In this document: positions 26,200 to 34,983 of the stretch, one piece after another | How positions within the stretch are numbered: the first letter of the stretch is position 1 | Layout: the number at the start of each line of letters is the position of its first letter | Source: Melittangium boletus DSM 14713 | Lineage (GTDB): Bacteria > Myxococcota > Myxococcia > Myxococcales > Myxococcaceae | Direction: 5' to 3' | Assembly: GCF_002305855.1 (NCBI RefSeq) | Contig: NZ_CP022163.1 | Location: 1,550,292 to 1,614,291, forward strand | Length of the DNA: 64,000 bases | The notes under the pieces: model-generated | The model's input: only the letters and a program-made list of their open reading frames with translations | Databases searched by the model: none | What the model was told of the DNA's origin: nothing | Position numbers and translations under genes: made by a program

Positions 26200-26628
26200 A
26201 TGCAGATAACGACCTGGTTCATCGCGAAGGAAGACGAAGCGGACGCGATCGCGTCGACCGTCACCACGGAGGAGCACGATCTGGAGGAGTGGCCGAACAT
26301 CGAGCTGCCCCTCATCGAGATGGAGCTGATGGCGCTGTTCGCCACGCTCCGGGGGTCGGATGACCTCACCGTGACGAGCAGCCAGGGAGAGCCGTTCGTC
26401 TTCGACGAGGATGAGGGATTGCTCGTCATCCGCGTCTCGGATGACTTCATCCAGGCGCTGGCTCGCATTTCTTCCGGGAAGGAAGCCGACATCGTCGAGA
26501 CCTGGGCCGAGAACATGGACTCGGAGCTCGATCCCGAGGAGCTGCGCGAACTGCTCGCGGACATGGCGGAGTTCGCCCGCGAGGCCGTCAAGAAGCGCGT
26601 GCCCGTGCTGTCCCTGTCGACTTTCTGA
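26200..26628 (+). CDS. Small acidic protein of unknown function
   Basis: 142 aa from the ATG at 26200 (MQITTWFIAK); an ATG six codons earlier is possible. Very acidic with alternating strands and helices (VTTEEHDLEEWPNIELPLIE), no signal peptide, and no motif I recognise. It starts 27 bases after the hydrolase and precedes the nucleotidyltransferases by 60 bases, so co-transcription is likely. Codon use and GC match its neighbours, so it is a genuine gene. Confidence 0.7.
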   Translation: MQITTWFIAKEDEADAIASTVTTEEHDLEEWPNIELPLIEMELMALFATLRGSDDLTVTSSQGEPFVFDEDEGLLVIRVSDDFIQALARISSGKEADIVETWAENMDSELDPEELRELLADMAEFAREAVKKRVPVLSLSTF

Positions 26629-26688
26629 GTCAGGAACGGAGCGCTCCAACGTCCGTGGGACTCCCGCGCTCCCCACCTGGAGGCACGT

Positions 26689-27993
26689 ATGACCCGCGAA
26701 ACCCCGACCCCCGAGCAGGACCGTTCCGAGGCCACGGCCCGGCCCCGGGGCTATGAGCAGGTGGACCGGCTCTCCGTTCCTCTCCCCCACGGCACCGAGG
26801 TGACCACCCGGGTGGAACGGCTGGCGGGCGAGCGGCGCATCCCCCAGGGCGTGGTGGGCCGCGTGGCACGGGCTCGTGATGGCGGCTTCGATGTGCAGAT
26901 CGTCGGCGTGGGCGAGCTCTGGTACGCCCGCGACGAGCTGGTTCCACGCAAGCCGGGCCAGCTCCAGTTCGCGCTCCGGCGCGCCGCCACCTGGGACGCC
27001 CTGCGCCCCTGCGCGGTGCTGGAAACCATCGTGGGCTCCCAGGCCTGGGGCCTCGCCAACGAGTCCTCCGACGTCGATGTGCGCGGCGTCTTCTGCCTCC
27101 CCCTCCCCTGGCACTTCGGGCTCGCGGACAAGGCGAAGGATCTCGTCAGCGCGGATGGCAGCCACACCTTCTGGGAGTTCTCCAAGGCGGTGGAACAGGC
27201 CCTGCGCGCGGACCCCAATACGCTGGAAATGCTCTTCGTTCCCAGCGCACGCGCCTCGGATGTGCTCGGGGAGTGGTTGCTCGCCGAGCGCGAGGCCTTC
27301 GTGTCCAAGGCCCTCTTCGGCAGCTTCGGGCGCTACGCCATGAGCCAGCTCGACAAGCTCACCCGTAGCCAGCGGCTCGCCGAGCATCGTGACCTCGTCC
27401 TCGAGTGGTTGTGCGAGGAGCCCGCGCCCTCTCTTGACGAGGTGGCCCGGAGGCTGTCGGCCATCTCCCCGCGCACCGCGCCGACTCCCGAGGACGCCCT
27501 GCTCGCGTCCAAGACGTACCTCAAGCAGCTCTACCGCTCGCTGTCGGACCAGGGGCTCATCGAAGCCAACGACTTCGCCGCCCTCATCCGCTACGCCCGA
27601 GGTGGCGGTCAGCGGCCTCCCAGCGCCCGCGAGTTGCGGCCGAAGAACGCCTACAACCTCCTGCGGCTGGTGGTGCTCGCCACCGGCTGGTTGAAGGACG
27701 GCGTCCCCACCTTCGAGGCGTCCGGCGCCATCAAGGCACGCCTCCTGGACATCAAGGCCGGACACGTTCCGCTGGAGGACGTGCTGCGGGACGCCGAAGC
27801 ACTCGCACCGGAGTTGGAGGAAGCCCACCGCGCCAGCGCCCTGCCCTCCCTGCCGGATTATGGGCGCGCGGATCGGCTGCTGCGGCGCATGGGAGAGGAA
27901 CTGGCACGGCGCTGGGTGATGCGGGAGCCCGGGCCGCTCGGACGGGAGGCCCCCACGCCTCCCATCGTCGAAGAGAAGGAGGACGCGTCATGA
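26689..27993 (+). CDS. Predicted nucleotidyltransferase (COG3541-type) with N-terminal beta domain
   Basis: 434 aa. Residues ~45-100 form a small beta-rich domain (GVVGRVARARDGGFDVQIVG) not usually present. The nucleotidyltransferase core follows: ETIVGSQAWGLANESSDVDV-RG, where Gly-Ser and the two Asps (D-V-D) are the pol-beta superfamily metal-binding signature. The C-terminal ~200 residues are helical (RPKNAYNLLRLVVLATGWL). The family transfers nucleotides to an unknown acceptor; some relatives occur in RNA-repair or phage loci. Start ATG has GGAGG 6 bases before it. It overlaps the next gene (ATGA at 27990-27993), and the two probably act together. Confidence 0.75.
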   Translation: MTRETPTPEQDRSEATARPRGYEQVDRLSVPLPHGTEVTTRVERLAGERRIPQGVVGRVARARDGGFDVQIVGVGELWYARDELVPRKPGQLQFALRRAATWDALRPCAVLETIVGSQAWGLANESSDVDVRGVFCLPLPWHFGLADKAKDLVSADGSHTFWEFSKAVEQALRADPNTLEMLFVPSARASDVLGEWLLAEREAFVSKALFGSFGRYAMSQLDKLTRSQRLAEHRDLVLEWLCEEPAPSLDEVARRLSAISPRTAPTPEDALLASKTYLKQLYRSLSDQGLIEANDFAALIRYARGGGQRPPSARELRPKNAYNLLRLVVLATGWLKDGVPTFEASGAIKARLLDIKAGHVPLEDVLRDAEALAPELEEAHRASALPSLPDYGRADRLLRRMGEELARRWVMREPGPLGREAPTPPIVEEKEDAS

Positions 27994-28769
27994 CGGACTC
28001 CCTGATGACGGAACACCAGACCCGTGTCGCCCACCGCGTCCTCGACGAGGAGTCCGCGCGCCGACGGCACCTCGTCGTCTCCCTCACGGGAGCGCATGCG
28101 TATGGGTTCCCCTCGCCCGACAGCGATCTGGATCTCAAGTGCGTCCACATCACGCCCACCTCGCACCTGCTGCGGTTGGAGTCACGCACCGTGCCCGCCG
28201 AGCGTCTGGAGGTCGTGGACGGGGTCGAGGTGGACTACTCATCCAACGAACTCGCCCCCGTGCTCGTCGGAGTCCTCCAGGGCAATGGCAACTACGTGGA
28301 GCGGCTGCTCGGGGCTCATGCCTTGCGAAGCTCCGATGAGCTGGACTCCCTGCGGCCCCGGGTGCGCGGCGTGCTGTCGCGGCGCCTCCACAGGCACTAC
28401 CGTGGCTTCGCCCAGGGGCAGTTGCGCGAGTGGGAGAAGACGGGCTTTCGCTCCGCCAAGAAGCTCCTCTACGTGCTGCGCACGACGCTCACCGGCACCC
28501 ATGCCCTGCTCACGGGCGAGGTGGAAACAGATCTCACCGCCCTGATGGACCGCTACGGCTTCCCGGAGGCGGGAGAACTCGTCGTGTGGAAGCGGAGGGG
28601 AGAGCGCAGCGAGCTGTCCGAGGCCCTTTCCGAGCGCTGGCGGGGGCAGGTCGGGCGCGCCTTCGAGCGACTCGACGCGGCGCGTGAACACTCCGTGCTG
28701 CCCGAGGAGCCCCGGGACGTGGATGCCCTGGAGGCGTGGCTGCTCGACCTGCGGCGCTCGCACTGGTGA
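27990..28769 (+). CDS. Second predicted nucleotidyltransferase (COG3541-type)
   Basis: 259 aa, ATGA-coupled to the preceding nucleotidyltransferase. The active-site pattern is LTGAHAYGFPSPDSDLDLKC: Gly-Ala in place of Gly-Ser, followed by the Asp-Leu-Asp metal pair. A helical C-terminal half contains FRSAKKLLYVLRTTLTGTHA. It shares the fold but little overall identity with its neighbour and lacks the N-terminal beta domain, so these are old paralogues rather than a recent duplication. Substrate unknown. Confidence 0.75.
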   Translation: MTDSLMTEHQTRVAHRVLDEESARRRHLVVSLTGAHAYGFPSPDSDLDLKCVHITPTSHLLRLESRTVPAERLEVVDGVEVDYSSNELAPVLVGVLQGNGNYVERLLGAHALRSSDELDSLRPRVRGVLSRRLHRHYRGFAQGQLREWEKTGFRSAKKLLYVLRTTLTGTHALLTGEVETDLTALMDRYGFPEAGELVVWKRRGERSELSEALSERWRGQVGRAFERLDAAREHSVLPEEPRDVDALEAWLLDLRRSHW

Positions 28770-28805
28770 GACATCGGGGGGCGCTTGGGACTAGCGTGCC
28801 CCCTC

Positions 28806-29798
28806 GTGTCTCACGACCTCCTCGATCTCCCCGCCACGCCCGAGCGTCTTCATGCGCTCGCGCGGGCCGGTGTCTTGTCCCCCTCCGGGCTGGAGCAGGC
28901 CCTGCGGCGCGCGGTGGCGACCCCCGAGCCCACGGCCTGGCGACGCTTCCTGTCGACTGGGTTGATGGGCTTCGGCTCGCTGCTCGTGCTCTCCGGTGTC
29001 ATCTACTTCTTCGCCTACAACTGGGCGGCCCTCCATCGCTTCGGGAAGATGGGCCTGCTGATGGCCGCCATCGCCGGAGCGTGCCTCGCCGCCTGGCGGA
29101 TGAAGGAAGGGCTCGCGGGACAGTTCGCCCTGCTCTTCGCGGCGGTGCTCGTGGGGCCACTGCTCGCCGTCTATGGACAGGCGTATCAGACGGGGGCTGA
29201 CCCGTATGGACTGTTCCTCGGGTGGAGCGCGCTCATCCTTCCCTGGGTGGCGCTCGCGCGCTTCGGACCCCTGTGGTTGTTGCTGCTGCTGCTCGTGAAC
29301 ACGGGCTTGAGCCTCTATCGGGTCCAGGTGCTCGATCGGGAAGACGCCACGCTCATCTTGATGCTCGGGATGGTGAACGGCGCGGCGTGGCTCACCCATG
29401 AAATCCTCGCGCGGCGTGGCGTCGACTGGCTTCGTGGACGCTGGCTGCCCCGGGTTCTCGCGGTGATGACCGTCCTGCCGCTGCTCGGGCTGGGGACTTA
29501 CCTGATGGTCGAGCCACAGACGTCCGACATATCGGAATACGTGGCGCTTGGCCTCCTGCTCCTGATCATGGCCGCGACCTACGTCTTCCACCGCCGGGTG
29601 CGCCCGGAGCTCTTCCTGCTCACCCTGGACGCGGTGAGTGGAATGACCCTCGTCACCACCTGGCTCGGACGCATCATCTTCGATTCGGACAACGTCCACG
29701 CGGGCAGCTTCTTCCTGATGGCCCTGCTGCTGCTCGGTGAGATGGGACTCGCGGCATGGTGGCTGCGTGCCGAGGCGCGTGGACCGGAGGAAGTATGA
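28806..29798 (+). CDS. DUF2157 membrane protein
   Basis: 330 aa from a GTG at 28806 (begins VSHDLLDLPATPERL); a TTG seven codons earlier is less likely. A short cytoplasmic N-terminus precedes about eight transmembrane helices (start LMGFGSLLVLSGVIYFFAYN, the typical DUF2157 entry motif W/Y-N-W). It is the first gene of a three-gene set with DUF4401 and GDYXXLXY proteins, a combination repeatedly found together in bacteria. Function unknown, presumably a membrane complex. Confidence 0.85.
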   Translation: MSHDLLDLPATPERLHALARAGVLSPSGLEQALRRAVATPEPTAWRRFLSTGLMGFGSLLVLSGVIYFFAYNWAALHRFGKMGLLMAAIAGACLAAWRMKEGLAGQFALLFAAVLVGPLLAVYGQAYQTGADPYGLFLGWSALILPWVALARFGPLWLLLLLLVNTGLSLYRVQVLDREDATLILMLGMVNGAAWLTHEILARRGVDWLRGRWLPRVLAVMTVLPLLGLGTYLMVEPQTSDISEYVALGLLLLIMAATYVFHRRVRPELFLLTLDAVSGMTLVTTWLGRIIFDSDNVHAGSFFLMALLLLGEMGLAAWWLRAEARGPEEV

Positions 29799-30853
29799 CC
29801 CTGGCGTTCAAGCCCTCGTTGCGCGAGGTCCTGCCGTCCGAGCAGCACGAGCGGGCACGTGCCGCGCTCGAATCGAATCAGGAACTCGTCACCAGCACTC
29901 CGTGGTTCATCCGGGTCCTCATCGGTGGTGGAGCGTGGCTCTCCTCCTTGTTCCTGATGATCTTCGTGGGGATGGCGCTGTCGTTCGCGGAAAAGGAGGG
30001 CGCCCTCATCCTGGGTCTGCTGCTGACAGGTGGCGCGATCGTCCTTCGCCGCTCGGAGCCCGGCCTGTTCCTCACCCAGACCGCTCTGGCCATTGGCCTC
30101 GCGGGACAGGGTCTCTTCGCCTTTGGCATGGACAGCCTGGTCCGAAACGTTCCCCTGGCCCTGGCCCTCTTCGTGCTCGAGGTGTTCATCCTCGTCGTGT
30201 ATCCGGACCTCATCCAACGCTTCCTGTCGACGTGTGCCGCCAGCCTCGCGCTGCTGTACGTGTTGCACCAAGGGCTCTCCATCGTCGTCATGGACGTGGG
30301 GCTGGTGGGACTCGCCGCGCTCGCCCACGGGCTTTTCCTCCACCAGGGCACGCTCCAGGCACGACGTTGGGGCGCGCTGGTGACACCCGCCGCCTTCGGC
30401 CTCGTCACGACGCTCCTGACCCTTCTCCTGGTGGGAGCCTGGCAAGGGGAACTCTTCGGCGACGAGGCGGTGCTCCGCATCCTCGTGACGATGGGGCTGA
30501 CCACGGTGACGCTGTACTCGGCCTGGCGTGTCCTGGAGGAGTTGAACACCGCGCCGGGAGGCACCGCCGGAGTGACCTTGTTCGTGGCCCTGAGCCTCAC
30601 GGCCCTGCTCACGTTCCGAGCCCCCGGAGTCATCGCCGCGGTGGGCGTGGTGCTGCTCGGCTTCCATCGGCGCAGCGTGGTGCTGCTCGGCATGGCCGTG
30701 GTCTTCATCCTCGCCTTTGGCGTGAACTACTACTACAGCCTGGAACTCACCCTGCTCGCCAAGTCGCTCGCGCTGCTGGGCGGAGGGCTGGTGATGCTCG
30801 GCCTGCGGCTGTTCATCCTGCGCCGCTTTCCCCTCGCCCCAGAGGTGTCCTGA
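29795..30853 (+). CDS. DUF4401 membrane protein
   Basis: 352 aa. Its ATG overlaps the DUF2157 stop (ATGA at 29795-29798). About nine membrane helices, starting at WFIRVLIGGGAWLSSLFLMI, and a short N-terminal helical region. The C-terminus carries GVNYYYSLELTLLAKSLALL, a conserved DUF4401 feature. Partner of the flanking genes; function unknown. Confidence 0.85.
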   Translation: MTLAFKPSLREVLPSEQHERARAALESNQELVTSTPWFIRVLIGGGAWLSSLFLMIFVGMALSFAEKEGALILGLLLTGGAIVLRRSEPGLFLTQTALAIGLAGQGLFAFGMDSLVRNVPLALALFVLEVFILVVYPDLIQRFLSTCAASLALLYVLHQGLSIVVMDVGLVGLAALAHGLFLHQGTLQARRWGALVTPAAFGLVTTLLTLLLVGAWQGELFGDEAVLRILVTMGLTTVTLYSAWRVLEELNTAPGGTAGVTLFVALSLTALLTFRAPGVIAAVGVVLLGFHRRSVVLLGMAVVFILAFGVNYYYSLELTLLAKSLALLGGGLVMLGLRLFILRRFPLAPEVS

Positions 30854-31347
30854 TGCGCACCCCCATCATCTTCGGCGGACTCGCCCTGGTGCTCGTCGCC
30901 GTGGGAACGCTCGTCGTCCAGAAGGAACACGTGCTCGCGCGGGGCACCCCCCTGTTGCTGGAGCTCGCCCCGGTGGATCCCCGCTCGCTCATGCAGGGCG
31001 ACTACATGGTGCTCGACTACGCCGTCAGCCGGGAAGCGCGGCCGAACGAGGGCACGGAGCCGGAGCAGGGACGCCTCGTGCTGCGGCGCGATGAGTCGGA
31101 CGTGGGGCACTTCGTCCGGGTCGAGGCGCCGGGTACGGTGCTGGCACCGGGAGAGATGTGGCTGAACTACAAGGTCCGCCAGGGTCGCGTCCGCCTGGGC
31201 GCGGAGTCCTTCTTCTTCCAGGAAGGGCATGCGGATCACTACGCGAAGGCGAAGTACGGCGAGCTGCGTGTGGCCGAGGATGGCTCCAGCGTTCTCGTGG
31301 GCCTGCGCGATGCCGAGCGCCAGCCCCTGGGCTCGCCCGAGCCCTGA
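30853..31347 (+). CDS. GDYXXLXY-motif protein
   Basis: 164 aa; the start overlaps the previous stop by one base (TGATG). N-terminal membrane anchor (GGLALVLVAVGTLVVQKEHV) and an outward domain with the eponymous motif MQGDYMVLDYAV, exactly G-D-Y-x-x-L-x-Y. A further FFFQEGHADHYAKAKYGELR segment matches the family's C-terminal region. Last gene of the trio. Confidence 0.88.
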   Translation: MRTPIIFGGLALVLVAVGTLVVQKEHVLARGTPLLLELAPVDPRSLMQGDYMVLDYAVSREARPNEGTEPEQGRLVLRRDESDVGHFVRVEAPGTVLAPGEMWLNYKVRQGRVRLGAESFFFQEGHADHYAKAKYGELRVAEDGSSVLVGLRDAERQPLGSPEP

Positions 31348-31404
31348 CACCCACTGATCCAGGGATGACGCACGAATGGCGGAGTGGCCTGCACATTTGT
31401 ACAG

Positions 31405-31427
31405 CCCCCCCCCCCCCCCCCCCCCCC
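31405..31427. repeat. Homopolymer: 23 consecutive C
   Basis: An uninterrupted run of 23 C residues in the 144-base gap between two convergent genes, 58 bases after the GDYXXLXY stop and 65 before the methyltransferase stop. Such tracts vary by slippage; the exact length may also be an assembly estimate. Confidence 0.9.
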
Positions 31428-31491
31428 TCCAAATCCTTGAATTTACTGTTTTTTCAGCTGCAACGGCACTGGAGCGAAGCGGTGTTCTCGC

Positions 31492-32292
31492 CTAGCACCC
31501 CGCCGATTCCGGCGAGCCTCGTAGGACGAAGATGCTGTCGAGGCGTCTGTCCCCCCGGCGGCGGGGCGCGTCCACCTGATAGTCGAAGTCGTAGGTCGCG
31601 AGAATCTCGAGCCCGGCCGTGCGGAACAACCGCCGGGTTTGCGTCAGGTCATACGTGCGGAAGAACCAGTGCGTCTCGATGAGCAGGTCCTTGCCGGGGC
31701 CCGTGATGCGCAACCGGTTGCGCATGGCCGAGCGCCGCAGCTTCCGGTCCGGCAGGCCCTCCCGGGTGTTGCACACGACCGTGTCCTGGCCCAGCCGCTC
31801 CACCCAGCGCTCATGCTCCACCTTCTCCCGGGCGTATTCGGTCAGGTGGAAGCCGAGCACGTAGATGCCGTCGGGCTTGAGCAACCGCCGGGTCCCCGCC
31901 AGGTGCGCGAGTGCCGCCTTCTCGCTGTCGAGATAGCGGAAGGTGGAGACCAGGTTGAACGCCAGGTCCATCTGTCCTTCCAGCTCGGGCCGGAAGAAGT
32001 CCTCCATCCGCGACGGATAGAGACGCACGCGCCGGCGCAGGGCCGGAGCGAGGCGCGCGCGGGCATAGGCCAGCATCTTGTCGGACAAGTCATAGCCGAC
32101 CACCTGGAGGCCCCTGCGCGAAGACTCCTCCACGAGTCGGCCCGCCCCACACGCGGGCTCGAGCCACCGCTTGCCGCCCGTGCCATGGCGCCGGCCCACC
32201 TCCAGCAGGAAGTCCACTTCCCGAGCGGTGTCGGTGCCGAAGATGGCTTCGTAATACTCGGGGTGGTCGTACCAGTCGGAGAGTCGTTGCAT
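31492..32292 (-). CDS. Class I SAM-dependent methyltransferase
   Basis: 266 aa Rossmann-fold methyltransferase. Motif I is KRWLEPACGAGRLVEESSRR (residues ~40-60), with the acidic residue of motif II in VVGYDLSDKMLAYAR. The later part has the usual alternation (LLKPDGIYVLGFHLTEYARE). Acceptor unknown. Starts four bases before the ZIP transporter stop, so the pair is co-transcribed. No signal peptide. Confidence 0.85.
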   Translation of the reverse strand: MQRLSDWYDHPEYYEAIFGTDTAREVDFLLEVGRRHGTGGKRWLEPACGAGRLVEESSRRGLQVVGYDLSDKMLAYARARLAPALRRRVRLYPSRMEDFFRPELEGQMDLAFNLVSTFRYLDSEKAALAHLAGTRRLLKPDGIYVLGFHLTEYAREKVEHERWVERLGQDTVVCNTREGLPDRKLRRSAMRNRLRITGPGKDLLIETHWFFRTYDLTQTRRLFRTAGLEILATYDFDYQVDAPRRRGDRRLDSIFVLRGSPESAGC

Positions 32293-32295
32293 GGC

Positions 32296-33051
32296 TCAGT
32301 GTCCTGGATGCTCCGTCACTTCCGAGAGCGCCAGCATCAGCAACAGGCCCACCGCGAGCGCCACCAGGTTGCGGCCCCGGTTCTCCTTGCCATGCCGGTT
32401 CACGTGCGGCAGCAGGTCCGACACCGCCACGTAGAGGAAGGTGCCCGCCGAGAAGGACAGGGCCAGGGGCGCCAGTCTCTGAAAGCGCAGCACCGCATCG
32501 AAGGCGAAGTAGAGCACCGCGCCCACCGGCACCATGAGCCCGTAGGCCATCGCGTAGCCCAGGATGCGCGCGGAGCTCTTGCCCTCGGTCTTGAGGATGG
32601 AGGCCAGTGACAGCGACGAGGGCACCTTGTGCGAGGTGATGGCCAGCAGCGCCATCATCCCCACGCCCTCCTTCACCGCCGAGCCCAGCGCGATGCCGTC
32701 GAACAGCGTGTGCGCCGACAGCCCGAGGAACGCCGTCAGGCCCAGCGTGTGCCCGTGCACGTGCTCCTCGCACTCCGGCGGTTCCTCGCACGCGTGCGTG
32801 AGCACGTAGCGCTCCAGCACCATCAGGAAGACGAACCCGGCGGGCACCATCACGAACGCCCAGAAACCACCGCCGTGATACGCCTCGGGCAGCATGTGGA
32901 AGAACGCCGCGCCGAACATGATGCCCGCGGCGAACGCCAGGAAGGTCACCAGACGCGTCGGCTTCTGGGTGAACACCACCGCCAGCGCCCCCACGAGGGC
33001 GCCCAGCAGGATGATCAACGAATAGGCGGAGAGGGTTACTACCGGAGACAT
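32296..33051 (-). CDS. ZIP-family metal transporter
   Basis: 251 aa from the ATG at 33051. About eight membrane helices; the metal path is marked by GAAFFHMLPEAYHGG in helix 3/4, a His/Glu-rich loop (HACEEPPECEEHVHGHT) and the ZIP signature LSAHTLFDGIALGSAVKEG (HxxxD). ZIP proteins import zinc, iron or manganese into the cytoplasm. No metal regulator lies next to it. An upstream ATG (33084) would add 11 unlikely residues. Confidence 0.88.
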   Translation of the reverse strand: MSPVVTLSAYSLIILLGALVGALAVVFTQKPTRLVTFLAFAAGIMFGAAFFHMLPEAYHGGGFWAFVMVPAGFVFLMVLERYVLTHACEEPPECEEHVHGHTLGLTAFLGLSAHTLFDGIALGSAVKEGVGMMALLAITSHKVPSSLSLASILKTEGKSSARILGYAMAYGLMVPVGAVLYFAFDAVLRFQRLAPLALSFSAGTFLYVAVSDLLPHVNRHGKENRGRNLVALAVGLLLMLALSEVTEHPGH

Positions 33052-33123
33052 GGGGGGCCCGACACCTAGCACAGAATGATGCAATCCGGTGTCAAGTGCA
33101 CCGCCCGTGGATTCCCCGCCTCC

Positions 33124-34362
33124 TCAGTGATAGCCGCGCACCACGACAACCCGCACGCGGCCCGCCTTTACCTCCACCTCGCGGGAAGTGCTCAGCCCGG
33201 GAGCTTCTACCCGCACCGTATGGAGGCCCGCGGGCAGTCTCAGGCGCGCCACCTGGAACTCCGCGGGCAGGGACAACCACGAGCGCAGGTCCGGCTGATT
33301 CGTCGCGTTGAGCACCAGGAAGGTGAGCGCGCCCACGGCCTCGCTCCTCGCCAGCGCCCCCGCCCCCGCGGCCAGTCCCGCCTTCACGCCCACGCCCGCC
33401 ACCTGTTTGGCCAGCATCCGGCCCATCCGGTCATCCAGGTGGACCGCCGCCACGTCCGAGAGCGACGTCACCGTGACCGCCCACTTCGGAGGACCCGATT
33501 CCACACCCACCTGGGTCCTCGCCGGCTGGCTCCGCTCCCGGTAGACGGGCACCTGGATGAACTCACTCGAATTCACCCGCCGGTCCGCGGGCTCCTTCTC
33601 CGGGGAGCGTCCCGCCTCCACCACGACCACCACCTGCCCCTCGTCCGGCCCCAGGGGCGTGTGCACCAGTCCTGGAAAGCGCGTGAGCAGCCGCTCGTAC
33701 TCGTCCTGACGTCCCGTGCGCTGGGCCAGCCGCAGCAGGGGCTCCGCCAGTTCGCCCAGCCCCGGCGCGAGTTCCAGCGCGTTCGCGTAGTCGATGTAGG
33801 CCGAGTCCCACTCCCGCTGGTCCTCGTACAGCACGCCGCCGATGTAGCGCGCGATGGCCAGTTGCTCGTAGGGCTTCTTCTCCTCGACGATCATCTTGCG
33901 CAGCCGCTCGTTCACGCGGCGCACCTCGACGAGGGCTTCCTCGTCCTGCCCCAATTGCGCGTAGTTGAGCGCCTGGAGCACGGAGATCATCAGCTTCTCG
34001 AAGTCCTCGCCCCGGTAGGCGCGCCGCCGCTCGTTGGTGATGAGCGCCCCGGCCTCCTCGCTCACGGAGACCGCGTCCAGCTCCGAGGCCAGGCGATCCG
34101 CTTGAGCGAGGACCTGGAGGCTCTCCCGCCAGCGTCCCGCCGAGTGCAGCACCATGCCCCGGTCCAGCAGCACCAGCAGCGAGTCATTGCCGCTGTCCTG
34201 CTTCGCCACCGCGTCCAGTTCGCCCAGCGCGCGGTCGTAGTCGCCGGACTCGTACGCGCCACGCAGCGCACGCGTGCGCGCGACATAGTCCCCCGCACAG
34301 CCGGACAGGAGCACCAGGGCCGCGAGCACGAGGCTCGCGGCGTGACGTCGTGCGAGGTTCAT
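33124..34362 (-). CDS. COG3014-type lipoprotein with TPR-like repeats
   Basis: 412 aa. Signal peptide and lipobox (LVLLSGCAG, Cys22). The N-terminal half is TPR-like (GAYESGDYDRALGELDAVAK, LNYAQLGQDEEALVEVRRVN, WDSAYIDYANALELAP). The C-terminal half is beta-rich with RVNSSEFIQVPVYRERS and a Gly/Ala stretch. Proteins of this family occur beside LpoB-type lipoproteins, as here (gap seven bases). Likely an outer-membrane-anchored partner in cell-wall synthesis control. Confidence 0.8.
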   Translation of the reverse strand: MNLARRHAASLVLAALVLLSGCAGDYVARTRALRGAYESGDYDRALGELDAVAKQDSGNDSLLVLLDRGMVLHSAGRWRESLQVLAQADRLASELDAVSVSEEAGALITNERRRAYRGEDFEKLMISVLQALNYAQLGQDEEALVEVRRVNERLRKMIVEEKKPYEQLAIARYIGGVLYEDQREWDSAYIDYANALELAPGLGELAEPLLRLAQRTGRQDEYERLLTRFPGLVHTPLGPDEGQVVVVVEAGRSPEKEPADRRVNSSEFIQVPVYRERSQPARTQVGVESGPPKWAVTVTSLSDVAAVHLDDRMGRMLAKQVAGVGVKAGLAAGAGALARSEAVGALTFLVLNATNQPDLRSWLSLPAEFQVARLRLPAGLHTVRVEAPGLSTSREVEVKAGRVRVVVVRGYH

Positions 34363-34369
34363 GGGCGAG

Positions 34370-34969
34370 CTACCAGGAGATGCCCTGCTTCTCGAACTTC
34401 TTGCGGAGCTCCTTCTCGTCCGTCCACTCCACGATGCCCGTGCGCACGTTGTTCAGCTTCGCGGTCATCTTGTAATAGACTAGCTTGTCGCCGCCGACCT
34501 CCTGGACGATGGAGGCGATCTCCCCGGTGAGCAGGAAGTCCGCGCTGGCCTGCTGCCCCGGAGCCTTGGCCGCGTTGGAATCCACGTAGCCCGAGCCCTG
34601 GTACTCGTACTCCTCGGCCAGGTCCTCGCGCGCCGCCTTGTCCAGGAGCGCGAAGCGGCCCGTGCGCGCCAGCCCCGTCTGGATCTTGTCCCCGAGCGAC
34701 GCCATGTCGATGTGCTCGGACGTCTTGTTCTTCAACCGGCCCACCAGCACCACCGGCGGTTGAGGGTTCGCCTGGGCGAAGCGCGGCGAGTTCGCGAGCG
34801 ACTCCACCATCTTCTTGGCGATGAGCTGCAAGTCGTTCTCGTTGAACTGATCCGACAGCATCTCGATGGTGTTCGGGTCCTCGTAGGTGCCGCGGGTGAA
34901 GGCGCGAGGCCCTCCGCAGGCGGCGAGGAGTCCAACGAGCGATACGGAGGCGATGAGACGGGTCTTCAT
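34370..34969 (-). CDS. lpoB: LpoB-like penicillin-binding-protein activator lipoprotein
   Basis: 199 aa from the ATG at 34969. Lipobox LLAACGG (Cys18). The mature part has the LpoB fold marks: FNENDLQLIAKKMVESLANS, PPVVLVGRLKNKTSEHIDMA, and TGRFALLDKAAREDLAEEYE, ending VRTGIVEWTDEKELRKKFEK. In E. coli LpoB reaches from the outer membrane to stimulate the peptidoglycan synthase PBP1B; the target here is not in the window. Middle of a four-gene envelope operon. Confidence 0.88.
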   Translation of the reverse strand: MKTRLIASVSLVGLLAACGGPRAFTRGTYEDPNTIEMLSDQFNENDLQLIAKKMVESLANSPRFAQANPQPPVVLVGRLKNKTSEHIDMASLGDKIQTGLARTGRFALLDKAAREDLAEEYEYQGSGYVDSNAAKAPGQQASADFLLTGEIASIVQEVGGDKLVYYKMTAKLNNVRTGIVEWTDEKELRKKFEKQGISW

Positions 34970-34983
34970 GGCGAGGAGCACTC

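Noticed and set aside
31348..31491. Possible ORF across the poly-C tract
   Set aside because: Frames here depend on the 23-base C run and show no coding character; treated as intergenic.
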